A DNA stretch of 64,000 bases from JALZHR01 sp036388475 (GTDB lineage Bacteria > Acidobacteriota > Blastocatellia > Pyrinomonadales > Pyrinomonadaceae), in assembly GCA_036388475.1 (NCBI GenBank), contig DASVRT010000038.1:1-64000 (forward strand), in the 5' to 3' direction. This document shows, one piece after another, positions 17,433 to 26,629 of this stretch. Numbering within the stretch: the first letter of the stretch is position 1; the number at the start of each line of letters is the position of its first letter. Made by a program: the position numbers and the translations under genes. The notes under the pieces were generated by a model that did no database searches, was not told the DNA's origin, and saw only the letters and a list, made by a program, of their open reading frames with translations.

Positions 17433-19316
17433 ATGTGCGGAATTGTCGGCATAGTCAATCAAAATTCCCGCTCGGTCGAGCGCGAAATCCTCGAAAAAAT
17501 GAATCGGGCAATCCGCCATCGCGGACCCGACGAAGACGGCTTCTACGTCAACGAAAACGTCGGGATGGCGATGCGCAGGCTTTCGATTATCGATCTGGCA
17601 GGCGGGCAGCAGCCGATTCACAACCCTTCAAAAACCGCCTGGATTGTTTTTAACGGCGAGATTTATAATTTTCAGCCGTTGCGCGCCGATTTGGAAAAAC
17701 TCGGGCGCAAATTTTACACCAATTCCGACACGGAAACGATTCTGCATCTTTACGACGAATACGGAGCGGACTGCGTCACCCACCTGCGCGGAATGTTCGC
17801 CTTTGCGATTTGGGACGAGCGCGAAAAATCGCTGTTTCTGGCGCGCGACCGGGTCGGCAAAAAACCGATTCTTTATTCGCATCAACCGAACGGCGATTTA
17901 ATTTTCGGCTCGGAATTTCAGGCATTATTGCAGCACCCGAGCGTTGACCGCGAAGTCGATTACGAGGCGATTCATCAATACTTAACGTTTTCGTGCGTGC
18001 CCGCGCCGCTCACGGCTTTTCGCCAAATCCGCAAGCTCGAACCGGGGCACTGGCTCAGATGGAAAAACGGCGAGATAAAAACCGAGCGGTACTGGATGCC
18101 GGATTTTTCCGACAAAATAAAAATCACCGAAGAGGAAGCCGTCGAAGAAACTTTGAGAATTTTGCGCGAAGCGACCAGGATGCGCTTAATCAGCGAAGTT
18201 CCTCTCGGCGCGTTTCTCTCCGGCGGCGTCGATTCTTCGACCATAGTTGCGCTGATGGCGGAAGCGAGCGAAAAACCCGTCAAAACGTTTTCCATCGGCT
18301 TTGAAGAACAGGATTTCAGCGAGTTGAAATACGCGCGCCGCGTTGCCGGGCACATCGGCGCGGAGCATCACGAATTTATCGTTAAACCCGATGCGATAGA
18401 AGTTTTACCGGAATTGGTCGAGCATTACGGCGAGCCTTTCGCGGATTCTTCGGCGATTCCGACTTATTACGTTTCGAAGGAGACCAGAAAACACGTGACG
18501 GTCGCTTTAAACGGCGACGGCGGCGACGAAACCTTCGCCGGTTACGAGCGTTATTTTGCGATTCAGCTCGCGGAAAAATATAAAAAAATTCCGGCGGTTT
18601 TACGAAAATCTCTGATTGAACCGGCAGCCGCGTTTCTGCCGACGTCGATGGGACAGCACAGCCGCGTGAAATCAGCGAAAAATTTTCTGGCGGTTTCGTC
18701 GATGCCGAAATCGAATCTTTACCTGCGCTGGGTTTCGGCAATCAACGAAGATTTGAAAGCCGAGCTTTACACGGAAGATTTCAAACAAAAAACGTCAAAC
18801 GATTCGACGGCAAGCGTTCTGAAAAACTGGTTTGCCAGGGCAAACGGCGCAGGCGCGATTGACGCGATGCTGCTGACCGATACGATGACTTATCTGCCGA
18901 ACGATTTGCTGGTCAAAGTCGATATCGCTTCGATGGCGAATTCGCTCGAAGCGCGCTCGCCGTTTCTCGACCACAAGGTCATCGAATTTGCCGCCAGCTT
19001 GCCGGAAAAAATAAAAGTGCGCGGCACGGAAACCAAATATCTTTTGAAAAAAGCGGCGAGCCGCATCGTGCCGCCGGAGGTTTTGTATCGCCGGAAAATG
19101 GGCTTCGGAATTCCGGTCGGCTATTGGCTGCGGCACGAGATGAAAGATTTTATGTTTGAGATTCTGCTCTCGGAAAAATCCTTTAATCGCGGGCTTTTCA
19201 AGCCGGAAACCGTTAAACGATTGGTCGCGGAGCACGTCGCGGAGAAACAAAATCACACGTATCCGCTCTGGACGCTGCTGATGCTCGAATTGTGGTTCCG
19301 GCAGATGATTGACTAA
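17433..19316 (+). CDS. asnB: Asparagine synthase (glutamine-hydrolysing) family protein, AsnB type
   Basis: 627-residue two-domain amidotransferase. MCGIVGIVNQ supplies the N-terminal nucleophilic cysteine; RHRGPDEDGF, AMRRLSIIDL, VFNGEIYNF and NSDTETILHLYDEYG complete the glutaminase domain. The synthetase domain has the PP-loop LGAFLSGGVDSSTIVALM and later LNGDGGDETFAGYERY. All catalytic parts appear present. Genes of this type are common in exopolysaccharide loci, where they may amidate uronic acids rather than make free asparagine. That role is inferred from position. Confidence 0.9.
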   Translation: MCGIVGIVNQNSRSVEREILEKMNRAIRHRGPDEDGFYVNENVGMAMRRLSIIDLAGGQQPIHNPSKTAWIVFNGEIYNFQPLRADLEKLGRKFYTNSDTETILHLYDEYGADCVTHLRGMFAFAIWDEREKSLFLARDRVGKKPILYSHQPNGDLIFGSEFQALLQHPSVDREVDYEAIHQYLTFSCVPAPLTAFRQIRKLEPGHWLRWKNGEIKTERYWMPDFSDKIKITEEEAVEETLRILREATRMRLISEVPLGAFLSGGVDSSTIVALMAEASEKPVKTFSIGFEEQDFSELKYARRVAGHIGAEHHEFIVKPDAIEVLPELVEHYGEPFADSSAIPTYYVSKETRKHVTVALNGDGGDETFAGYERYFAIQLAEKYKKIPAVLRKSLIEPAAAFLPTSMGQHSRVKSAKNFLAVSSMPKSNLYLRWVSAINEDLKAELYTEDFKQKTSNDSTASVLKNWFARANGAGAIDAMLLTDTMTYLPNDLLVKVDIASMANSLEARSPFLDHKVIEFAASLPEKIKVRGTETKYLLKKAASRIVPPEVLYRRKMGFGIPVGYWLRHEMKDFMFEILLSEKSFNRGLFKPETVKRLVAEHVAEKQNHTYPLWTLLMLELWFRQMID

Positions 19317-19334
19317 AGAAAGATTTTTAACGAT

Positions 19335-20102
19335 ATGAATCAAACCGAAAAAGTGCGCGATTTCTTCGATGTCGTTTCCGAGGAATACCGGGGAAAATAT
19401 GAAAAGCGCCGTATTTTTCACAATTATTTTTTCAATCAAAGACTGGAGCAGGCGACCGGCGGGCTGGATTTCGCCGGTAAAACCATTTTGGACATCGGCG
19501 CGGGAACCGGCAATTTGTACGATTATATCGTCGCTAAAGACGATTCGGTCGATTTTTACGCGTGCGATATTTCGGCTAAAATGCTGGAGCAGAGCAATAT
19601 TCCCGCCGACCACAGGTTTGTCGGAAAATGTTACGAGCTGGATTTTCCGCCTCAGAAATTCGATTATATTTTTATGCTCGGCGTGACGACTTATCTGAGC
19701 GCGGACGAGATGGAAAAAACGGCGGAATTTATTTACCGGAAACTGGCGGACGACGGTTTGGCAATCATCACCTTCACTAATCGGCAGGGATTCGATACAA
19801 TAACGCGGACGCTCAGCAAAAATGTTATCAAGCTGTTTAAATTAAAAAATAAAGTGATTTCGCAATCTTTTCGGATTTACACCTATTCGATAAATCAAGT
19901 CAAGAATCTTTACCAGGGCAAATTGCGAATGAACGAGGTCAGATTTATCAATCAGACAATTTTTCCTTTTTGTTACGTGTTTCCGAAATTGTCGGTGAAT
20001 CTGGCGCTGAGGCTGGCGGGTAAAATTAAAAATAAACAGGCGGCGGCGGCGCGCCTCAGCTCGGATTTCATTGTTTTTTACAAAAAAACAGATGCGCCGT
20101 AA
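19335..20102 (+). CDS. Class I SAM-dependent methyltransferase
   Basis: 255-residue methyltransferase. Seen: KTILDIGAGTGNLYDYI (motif I), DFYACDISAKMLEQS, FDYIFMLGVTTYLSADEM (motif IV) and KLADDGLAIITFTNR. It lies 18 bp after asnB in the same direction. A sugar or lipid carrier intermediate is the presumed substrate. Confidence 0.83.
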   Translation: MNQTEKVRDFFDVVSEEYRGKYEKRRIFHNYFFNQRLEQATGGLDFAGKTILDIGAGTGNLYDYIVAKDDSVDFYACDISAKMLEQSNIPADHRFVGKCYELDFPPQKFDYIFMLGVTTYLSADEMEKTAEFIYRKLADDGLAIITFTNRQGFDTITRTLSKNVIKLFKLKNKVISQSFRIYTYSINQVKNLYQGKLRMNEVRFINQTIFPFCYVFPKLSVNLALRLAGKIKNKQAAAARLSSDFIVFYKKTDAP

Positions 20103-20131
20103 TATTAAAACTTATAAAATAATAAGCCGGA

Positions 20132-21064
20132 ATGGAACTTATCAAGGGCGAGAAAATTAAAACTCACAACGAATATCACTGGATAAAAGTCGATTGTCCG
20201 ATTTGCGATTTGCCGCCGACCAGATTTGTCGGAAAACGCGGCGGCGCGGCGCATCGCGAAAACCTGGGCGTCGAGGCGGACATCTGGGCGTGCGGCAAAT
20301 GCGGCTTGCTGTTTGCCAATCCGATGCCGGTTCCGGTCAATGGTTTGGAGCAGCATTATTCGGTCGATGCCGACGAGTATTTTGAATATCATAAATCCGA
20401 CGTGCGCGCGACGACCGCGCTGATGCTGATGGAGGAAGCCGAAAAATTTCTCGGCAGAAAAGGAAAACTCCTCGATGTCGGCACCGGACGCGGCGAAATC
20501 GTTTTGTGCGCGAAAGAAAGAGGCTGGGAAGTCGTGGGCGTCGAGCCTTCCGAAGGCTTTGCCGCTTACACGGAAAAAGTTACCGGCATCAAAATTCATT
20601 GCAGCACGGTGGAAAAATGCGGCTTTGCGGACGGAGAATTCGACGTCGTGATACTTTCGGCGGTTTTGGAGCATCTATATAATCCGGACGAGGTCGTTGC
20701 CGAAATTTCGAGAATTACCAAGCGCGGCGGACTTTTTTATCTGGACGTGCCGAACGAGCGCGGCTTGTTTTTCAAGGTCGGAAATTTTTATCATAAAATC
20801 CGCCGCACCGGCTGGTCGGTCAATCTATCGCCGACGTTCACGCCGTTTCACATTTTCGGTTTCAGCCTGAAGTCGGTGAAAATGCTGCTGGCGAAACACG
20901 ATTTCGGAATAAAGAAAATGGGAGTTTACGGCGGCACCAGCCTCGTTCCGGCGGACGGCGGGCTGCGCGCGAAAATCGAAAGCCAGGCGGCGAAAGCCAT
21001 TACCGCTGTCAGCAACTACGGGAATCTCGGAACTTATATAATAGGCTGGGCGATAAAGAAATAA
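20132..21064 (+). CDS. SAM-dependent methyltransferase with N-terminal zinc-ribbon-like motif
   Basis: 310 residues. The N-terminus has CPICDLPPTRF and CGKCGLLFANPMP (paired CxxC), like the protein at 7302. Then follow KLLDVGTGRGEIVLCAKERG (motif I), VVGVEPSEGF, FDVVILSAVLEHLYNPDEV (motif IV) and GLFYLDVPNE. It belongs to the Methyltransf_23 group common in surface polysaccharide loci. It lies 11 bp before the nucleotidyltransferase. Confidence 0.85.
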   Translation: MELIKGEKIKTHNEYHWIKVDCPICDLPPTRFVGKRGGAAHRENLGVEADIWACGKCGLLFANPMPVPVNGLEQHYSVDADEYFEYHKSDVRATTALMLMEEAEKFLGRKGKLLDVGTGRGEIVLCAKERGWEVVGVEPSEGFAAYTEKVTGIKIHCSTVEKCGFADGEFDVVILSAVLEHLYNPDEVVAEISRITKRGGLFYLDVPNERGLFFKVGNFYHKIRRTGWSVNLSPTFTPFHIFGFSLKSVKMLLAKHDFGIKKMGVYGGTSLVPADGGLRAKIESQAAKAITAVSNYGNLGTYIIGWAIKK

Positions 21065-21075
21065 TTTTTTAGTTT

Positions 21076-21804
21076 ATGAAAGGTATTGTTTTAGCGGGCG
21101 GACTCGGCTCACGGCTGAACCCGCTCACGAAAGTCACGAATAAGCACTTGCTGCCGGTTTACAATCAGCCGATGATTTATTATCCGATCCGGACGCTGAT
21201 AAACGCCGGCATCGACGACATTATGATTGTCACGGGCGGAAACTCCGCCGGCGATTTTCTGAAACTGCTCGGCAACGGCAAACAGTTCGGCTTAAAGCAC
21301 TTGAATTACACTTACCAGGAAGGCGAAGGCGGCATTGCCGACGCGCTTTCGCTGGTCGAGCATTTTGCCGACGATTCGTCGATTTGCGTCGTGCTCGGCG
21401 ATAATATTATCGAGGGAAATATTCGGGCGGCGGCGGACGATTATCAAACGCAGGGCGCAGGCGCGAAGATTCTGCTGAAAAAAGTTCCCGACCCGAATCG
21501 CTTCGGCGTGCCGGTGATTGAAGGCGACAGCGTCGTGCGCATCGAGGAAAAGCCGAAAGAGCCGAAATCGGATTACGCCGTCGTCGGGATTTATTTTTTC
21601 GATACGCGCGTGTTTGAGATTATTCGCGGGCTGGAGCCTTCGGCGCGCGGCGAGCTTGAAATTACGGACGTCAACAACGATTATATCGAGCGCGGCGAGA
21701 TGACGTGGAGCGAGCTGGAAGGCTGGTGGTCGGACGCCGGAACGTTCGACAGTTTGCAGCGAGCCTCGAATCTGGTCGCCGAAACCGGAGCGAATAAATT
21801 ATAA
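21076..21804 (+). CDS. Sugar-1-phosphate nucleotidyltransferase, RmlA-like (short form)
   Basis: Activates a sugar-1-phosphate with dTTP or UTP to start nucleotide-sugar synthesis. Seen: GIVLAGGLGSRLNPLTKVTNKHLLPVYNQP (pyrophosphorylase signature), CVVLGDNII, RFGVPVIEGDSVVRIEEKP and the C-terminal WWSDAGTFDSL, as in RmlA. At 242 residues it is shorter than classical RmlA (about 290) and matches the compact form without the C-terminal extension. It would feed the FdtB/FdtC-type genes, but rmlB is not in the window. Confidence 0.88.
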   Translation: MKGIVLAGGLGSRLNPLTKVTNKHLLPVYNQPMIYYPIRTLINAGIDDIMIVTGGNSAGDFLKLLGNGKQFGLKHLNYTYQEGEGGIADALSLVEHFADDSSICVVLGDNIIEGNIRAAADDYQTQGAGAKILLKKVPDPNRFGVPVIEGDSVVRIEEKPKEPKSDYAVVGIYFFDTRVFEIIRGLEPSARGELEITDVNNDYIERGEMTWSELEGWWSDAGTFDSLQRASNLVAETGANKL

Positions 21805-21843
21805 TCGGGATAAAGGGCGGATTTATTACTATATAAAAATCTG

Positions 21844-22692
21844 ATGCCGAACGAAACCATCTTAAATATCACGCCTGACAGGTTGAGCGAGCTTCAAAGC
21901 GCGTGGGACGCGGCGAAACCGTTTGGTTACGTCGTGATTGATGATTTTCTGGCAGCGGATTTCGCCGAAGAAATCCTGGCGGCTTACCCGACGCCGACCG
22001 GCGGCGCGTGGGACAATACGCCCTATATTCACCAGCTGAAAAAACTCACGCTCAACAAGAATTTTCCCGCGCCGATTGACGATTTTTTCCGGATGACCGA
22101 ATCCGAAGAATTTCGCAATCTGGTTTCGTCCATCTGCCGGATTCCGGATTTGATTGCCGACCCGACTTTGAGCGGCGGCGGCTTGCATCAGATAATGGAC
22201 GGCGGTTATCTGGACGTGCACGTCGATTATAATTTTCACCCGCGCACGAAAGAGCATCGCCGCCTGAATCTGCTTTTGTATCTGAACAAAGACTGGAAGC
22301 GCGAATACGAAGGCTATCTGGAATTCTGGGATATGGAGGCGAAGCGGCAAATCGAAAACATCGCGCCCGTTTTCAACCGCGCCGTGATTTTTGAAACCAA
22401 CGAGGTTTCGTATCACGGGCATCCGCGCAAGCTGAATCTGCCGCCGGACGTGACGCGCAAATCGCTGGCGGTTTATTATTACACGATAGAACGCGAAGAA
22501 GTCGAAACGGCGATGGAACACAACACTATTTTCAAGCAGACGACCGGCATTTCCGGCTACGTCAAGACTTCGCTGGCGGCGGTCGTCACGCTGAGCGAGC
22601 GGGCTTCGTCGGCGGCTAAAAAAGATTTGTTCGAATCTCTTTCGCGGCGGCTTTACCGGAAAATCAAAGGTTTGCCGCGCGAAAATAAATAA
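21844..22692 (+). CDS. 2-oxoglutarate/Fe(II)-dependent oxygenase (prolyl-4-hydroxylase-like)
   Basis: 282-residue oxygenase of the double-stranded beta-helix class. The iron ligands are visible as the HxD of LDVHVDYNFH and a distal histidine in SYHGHPRKL. Also seen: GYVVIDDFL near the N-terminus, RLNLLLYLNKDW and the YLEFWD strand. Related proteins act on proteins or small molecules (for example Tpa1-like enzymes). In this locus hydroxylation of a sugar or lipid precursor is possible, but that is inference from position. Confidence 0.8.
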   Translation: MPNETILNITPDRLSELQSAWDAAKPFGYVVIDDFLAADFAEEILAAYPTPTGGAWDNTPYIHQLKKLTLNKNFPAPIDDFFRMTESEEFRNLVSSICRIPDLIADPTLSGGGLHQIMDGGYLDVHVDYNFHPRTKEHRRLNLLLYLNKDWKREYEGYLEFWDMEAKRQIENIAPVFNRAVIFETNEVSYHGHPRKLNLPPDVTRKSLAVYYYTIEREEVETAMEHNTIFKQTTGISGYVKTSLAAVVTLSERASSAAKKDLFESLSRRLYRKIKGLPRENK

Positions 22693-22716
22693 ACTAAAAA
22701 TTAAGCCCAAAGCAAA

Positions 22717-23223
22717 ATGAGTCAACAAATCGCGAAACAAAATATTTTTATAAAAGGCAAAATCGAGGACGTCGTCGTCTACCCGCTCAAAAAATTTGTG
22801 GACGAGCGCGGCTGGCTGGCGGAGCTTTTTCGGCACGACGAAATCAGCCGGGAATTTTACCCGGCGATGGCGTATATCTCCGTCACCGAGCCGAATATGC
22901 TGCGCGGACCGCACGAACACACCGAGCAGGCGGATTTGTTTTGCTTTATCGGCACGGGAAATTTTAAACTGCGGCTGTGGGATAATCGCGCCGATTCGCC
23001 GACGTTTCGCTATGTGATGACGCTGTTTGCCGGCGCGGACAACCCGCAGGCGGTGATTATTCCGAAAGGCGTCGCGCACGCTTATAAAAACGTCAGCCAG
23101 ACGGAAAAAGGCGTCGTGATAAACTGCCCGAACCGCCTTTATATGGGCGCGGGCAAAAAAGAAGAGATTGACGAAATTCGTCACGAAGACGACCCCGACA
23201 CGATTTTTACGATAGATGATTAA
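22717..23223 (+). CDS. RmlC-like cupin, dTDP-4-dehydrorhamnose 3,5-epimerase family
   Basis: 168-residue cupin. Seen: KFVDERGWLAELFRHDEI, LRGPHEHTEQADLFCFIGTGNFKLRLWD and AVIIPKGVAHAYKNVS, the strand order of RmlC. True RmlC has a catalytic His in a RGxHxQ motif; here the corresponding stretch is RGPHEHTEQ, so a divergent epimerase or ketoisomerase is possible. It might even substitute for the lost FdtA, which is also a cupin. It lies 24 bp after the oxygenase. Confidence 0.75.
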   Translation: MSQQIAKQNIFIKGKIEDVVVYPLKKFVDERGWLAELFRHDEISREFYPAMAYISVTEPNMLRGPHEHTEQADLFCFIGTGNFKLRLWDNRADSPTFRYVMTLFAGADNPQAVIIPKGVAHAYKNVSQTEKGVVINCPNRLYMGAGKKEEIDEIRHEDDPDTIFTIDD

Positions 23224-23328
23224 ATTTCCTTTACGCAGGCGGCGGCGAGGTTCCACATCCCTCGTATAACCAGTTGCCACTTTGTGAAAAATCAAAGCCG
23301 CAATTAGTTGCACCGGCTGCTCAAACGG

Positions 23329-23424
23329 CGAGCCGCAGGCAATTTTAAATTTCGAGTTTTGAATTTTGAATTAAGGTTTTAACTAAAAACTCAAAATTCA
23401 AAACTCGAAATTGCCTGCGGCTCG
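23329..23424. repeat. Long hairpin built of heptamer-like units upstream of a glycosyltransferase
   Basis: Left arm 23329-23369 and right arm 23391-23424 are complementary over 34 bp. The only difference is one extra 7-bp block (TAAATTT) in the left arm. Inside the arms the sequence falls into heptamers such as GAGTTTT, GAATTTT and ACTCAAA, ATTCAAA, ACTCGAA. The right arm ends ten bases before ATG 23435 and would place the ribosome-binding region beside a very stable stem. Confidence 0.85.
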
Positions 23425-23434
23425 TCCGGCTTAT

Positions 23435-24667
23435 ATGAAGATTGTTCGCATTATTGCCAGGCTCAACGTCGGCGGTCCCGCGCGCCACGTTGTCTGGCTG
23501 ACGAAAGCGCTGCAAAACGAAGAATTCGAATCCGTGCTGATGACGGGAACCGTCCCGCCCGGCGAGGAAGATATGAGTTATTTTGCCGCCGCGCACGAGG
23601 TCGAGCCGGTTTTCATACCGGAAATGAGCCGCGAGCTTTCGGCGAAAGACGTTATCTCGCTCTGGAAAGTTTATCGTTTTCTTCGCCGGGAAAAACCCGA
23701 CATCGTTCACACGCACACCGCCAAGGCGGGCACAATCGGGCGCGTCGCCGGTTTTTTTTATCGCTGGCTGACGCCGAAAGCCTTAATCGGTCAGCCGCGC
23801 CCCGTGCGCTTCGTTCACACCTATCACGGACACGTTTTTCACAGCTACTACGGAAAACGCAAAACCAAATTTTTTCTTTTTATCGAAAAAGCTCTGGCGC
23901 GACTGGCGACCGATAAAATCATTACTATCAGCCGGCAGCAGTACGAGGAAATTCACAACGAGTTCGGCGTCGGAAAAACAAAACAATTCGCCGTCGTGCC
24001 GCTCGGCATCGACCTTTCGCCGTTTGCCGAATGGCGGGCGAAAAGAAACATTCTGCGCGAAGAAATCGGCGCGGGCGCTGACGAAATATTAATCGGTCTG
24101 GTCGGCAGGCTGACGGAGATTAAAAATCACTCGCTTTTTTTACAAATCGCGCAATCGTATAAAGAAAATCTCGACTTTCCGCGCCTGAAATTCGTCATAA
24201 TCGGCGACGGGCATCTGCGCGAAAAACTTGAAAAAGAAGCGGAAAAGTATAATATAAAAGACATTGTCACATTTTTGGGAAACCGCAGCGACGCCGATGT
24301 TTTCTATCCCGCGCTGGACATCGTCGCGCTCACGTCTTTGAACGAAGGCACGCCGCTTTCGCTGATTGAAGCGATGGCAAACGCGCGCCCGTGTATCTCG
24401 ACGGCGGTCGGCGGCGTCATCGATTTGCTCGGCGCTGAAACGCGACAGGAAAGCGTCGGCTTTACCGTTTGCGAGCGCGGCGTCCGCACGGCGACGGGCA
24501 ATGCGGAAGGATTCTTAAACGGCTTGATTTATTTGGCAAAAGATGAAAAATTACGAGAGGAATTGGGCGCGCGCGGGCTGGATTTTGTCTTCGGCAGTTA
24601 TGATAAAGAACGGTTAATTTCTGACATTAAAAAGGTTTATTATGATTTAATGCCGAAAAAAGGTTAG
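23435..24667 (+). CDS. Glycosyltransferase family 4
   Basis: GT-B glycosyltransferase starting at ATG 23435 (MKIVRIIARLNVGGPARHV). A TTG frame opening at 23411 only translates repeat sequence. Seen: VHTHTAKAGTIGRVAGFF, RFVHTYHGHVFHSYYG, VVPLGIDLSPF, LIGLVGRLTEIKNHSLFLQ and IVALTSLNEGTPLSLIEAMANARPC (E-x7-E). The WbnK/WcaL-like proteins that act early in glycan assembly look similar. It sits just before the WecA-like initiating enzyme. Confidence 0.9.
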   Translation: MKIVRIIARLNVGGPARHVVWLTKALQNEEFESVLMTGTVPPGEEDMSYFAAAHEVEPVFIPEMSRELSAKDVISLWKVYRFLRREKPDIVHTHTAKAGTIGRVAGFFYRWLTPKALIGQPRPVRFVHTYHGHVFHSYYGKRKTKFFLFIEKALARLATDKIITISRQQYEEIHNEFGVGKTKQFAVVPLGIDLSPFAEWRAKRNILREEIGAGADEILIGLVGRLTEIKNHSLFLQIAQSYKENLDFPRLKFVIIGDGHLREKLEKEAEKYNIKDIVTFLGNRSDADVFYPALDIVALTSLNEGTPLSLIEAMANARPCISTAVGGVIDLLGAETRQESVGFTVCERGVRTATGNAEGFLNGLIYLAKDEKLREELGARGLDFVFGSYDKERLISDIKKVYYDLMPKKG

Positions 24668-24739
24668 AATACTTTTTACAGATTTTAGAAATACAAACCG
24701 GTTATTCTTCCCCCATACGACCGAGTCATGATTGTGATT

Positions 24740-26548
24740 ATGCGTGAACTCACTCAAAATCCTTTTTTTATCGGAATAATAGCGTTTGTCGCGGCGGTCG
24801 TTTTAACTTTTGCGGTGCGCGCGCTGGCGCGTCGTTACGGTTTTGTCGCCAAACCGAAAGCCGACCGCTGGCATCAGCGCCCGACGGCGATGATGGGCGG
24901 CGCGGCGATTTATCTGACGACCGTTTTGATGTATCTCGTGTTTGTCGAGCCGCACACGCGGGAGTCGTGGATTATCCTGGGCGGCAGCTCGTTTTTGTTT
25001 CTTATCGGCTTGGTCGACGACGTTTTTCACGTCAAGCCGTACCAGAAACTTTTCGGGCAGCTTATCGGCACGGCAATCGTCATCGGCAACGGGCTGGTGC
25101 TGGCTTGGACGGATTCGGACATCATCAATATCGCGCTGACGGCTTTCTGGCTTATCGGCATCACCAACGCGATAAACCTGCTCGACAATATGGACGGGCT
25201 TGCCGCCGGAATCGCGGCAATCGCGGCTTTGACGCTCGCCGTCGGGCTCGGCGCGACCGGGCAGCCTTACGAGCTTTTGCTGCTTTCGGCATTTGCCGGC
25301 GCGTTAATCGGCTTTTTAATTTTCAATTTCAATCCGGCGTCGATTTTTATGGGCGATTGCGGCTCGATGTTTATCGGATTTTTTCTCGCCAGTTCGGTTC
25401 TTCTCAATCAGGTCGGCGGGCGCTCGCGAAACATCGTCTCGGTGCTGGCGGTTCCGGCGCTGATTCTGCTCGTCCCGATTTTCGACACGACTTTTGTTAC
25501 CGTGCTGCGAAAAATCTGGGGCAAAAAGGCTTCGCAGGGCGGACGTGACCACACTTCGCACCGGCTCGTCGCGCTCGGACTTTCGGAACGCGCCGCCGTT
25601 TTGATGCTTTACGGTTTTGCTATCTTAGCGGGCGCGACCGCGCTGCTCGTGCGCCAGTTGCAGCCGACGCAGAGCATCGCCTTGATTATCTTTTTCGTGC
25701 TGATTCTGACGATAATCGGCGTCTATCTTGCCAAGGTCAAAGTTTACGAGGAGCAGGACGAAGAGCTCGCGCTGCAAAATAAGGCGGCTTTCGGATTTTT
25801 GCTGAACCTGTCGCACAAGCGGCGCGTTTTTGAAATATTTCTGGACGTTTTTCTCATTTCGCTTACCTATTACGCTTCGTATACCTTGATTTTCGGGCAG
25901 ATTGAGGAAACCGACAACTGGAATCTTTTTCTGAAAACGCTGCCGCTTCTGATTGTGCTCAAGCTTTTTTCGTTTCTCGCCGTCGGCGTTTATCGCGGCA
26001 TCTGGCGTTACACGAGCGTGCAGGATTTTTTCACTTTTGCGAAAGGCGTCGGTCTCGGTTCGGTTTTGAGCATTCTGTCGATTCTGCTGCTTTATCGTTT
26101 TCAGCATTTTTCGCGGACGGTTTTTATTCTCGACGCGCTTATTTTATTTGCCGCGCTGGCGGGCAGCCGGATGGCGTTTCGGTTTTTCCGCGAGATTTTA
26201 CTCTCGCCGATGAAGACGACCGGACGCCGCGTTTTGATTTACGGCGCGGGCGACGGCGGCGAACTGGTTTTGCGCGAGCTTTACAACAATCCCGACTGGA
26301 ATTACGCTCCCGTCGGATTTGTCGACGACGACCCGCTCAAAAAAGATAAAGTCATTCACGGGCTGAAAGTTTACGGCGGCAACGGCTCGCTGGCGAAAAT
26401 CTGCTATGATAACGCCATCGAGGAGATTTTGATTACTTCGGTAAAAATTACGCCCGAGCGCCTGCGCGAGATTCGCAGAATCTGCGCCGAAACCGAAGTT
26501 TCGCTGAAGCGCGCGCAGCTTAAAATCGAGCCGGTCGATTTTGAATAA
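24740..26548 (+). CDS. WecA/MraY-type glycosyl-1-phosphate transferase fused to FlaA1/CapD-like N-terminal region
   Basis: About 602 residues from ATG 24740 (ATG 24728 also possible). The first half is a multispanning WecA/TagO-type transferase that would load a sugar-1-phosphate on undecaprenyl phosphate: LVDDVFHVKPYQKLFGQ, the INLLDNMDGLAAG aspartate motif, IFMGDCGSMFIGFFLA and GGRDHTSHRL. The second half resembles the N-terminal part of FlaA1/CapD/PglF sugar dehydratases: several membrane segments, AVGVYRGIWRYTS, then a nucleotide-binding RRVLIYGAGDGGELVLREL. The catalytic SDR domain that normally follows is absent and the protein ends there. The fusion is unusual; see findings. Confidence 0.85.
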   Translation: MRELTQNPFFIGIIAFVAAVVLTFAVRALARRYGFVAKPKADRWHQRPTAMMGGAAIYLTTVLMYLVFVEPHTRESWIILGGSSFLFLIGLVDDVFHVKPYQKLFGQLIGTAIVIGNGLVLAWTDSDIINIALTAFWLIGITNAINLLDNMDGLAAGIAAIAALTLAVGLGATGQPYELLLLSAFAGALIGFLIFNFNPASIFMGDCGSMFIGFFLASSVLLNQVGGRSRNIVSVLAVPALILLVPIFDTTFVTVLRKIWGKKASQGGRDHTSHRLVALGLSERAAVLMLYGFAILAGATALLVRQLQPTQSIALIIFFVLILTIIGVYLAKVKVYEEQDEELALQNKAAFGFLLNLSHKRRVFEIFLDVFLISLTYYASYTLIFGQIEETDNWNLFLKTLPLLIVLKLFSFLAVGVYRGIWRYTSVQDFFTFAKGVGLGSVLSILSILLLYRFQHFSRTVFILDALILFAALAGSRMAFRFFREILLSPMKTTGRRVLIYGAGDGGELVLRELYNNPDWNYAPVGFVDDDPLKKDKVIHGLKVYGGNGSLAKICYDNAIEEILITSVKITPERLREIRRICAETEVSLKRAQLKIEPVDFE

Positions 26549-26625
26549 AAAAAACGATGGACAGGAAAGAATGAGCGCGGAACGTGCAATTCATTGCTTC
26601 CGCGTTCATCATTCATCGTTTTTAT
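26547..26625 (+). terminator. Imperfect hairpin followed by T-run
   Basis: Left arm (AACGATG then AATGAGCGCGGAA) and right arm 26597-26625 (TTCCGCGTTCATcATTCATCGTTTTT) pair with a 10-base bulge on the left side. The right arm ends in five T. It begins at the stop codon of the WecA fusion and could end or attenuate transcription there, although the next gene starts immediately after. Confidence 0.45.
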
Positions 26626-26629
26626 CTTG

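Noticed and set aside
21862..23313. 483-codon minus-strand frame opposite the oxygenase and RmlC-like genes
   Set aside because: Arg/Phe/Val-rich shadow of two genes that carry clear family motifs on the plus strand.
23411..23434. Upstream TTG start for the glycosyltransferase at 23435
   Set aside because: The extra eight residues come from the right arm of the hairpin; the family start is MKIVRIIARLNVGG.
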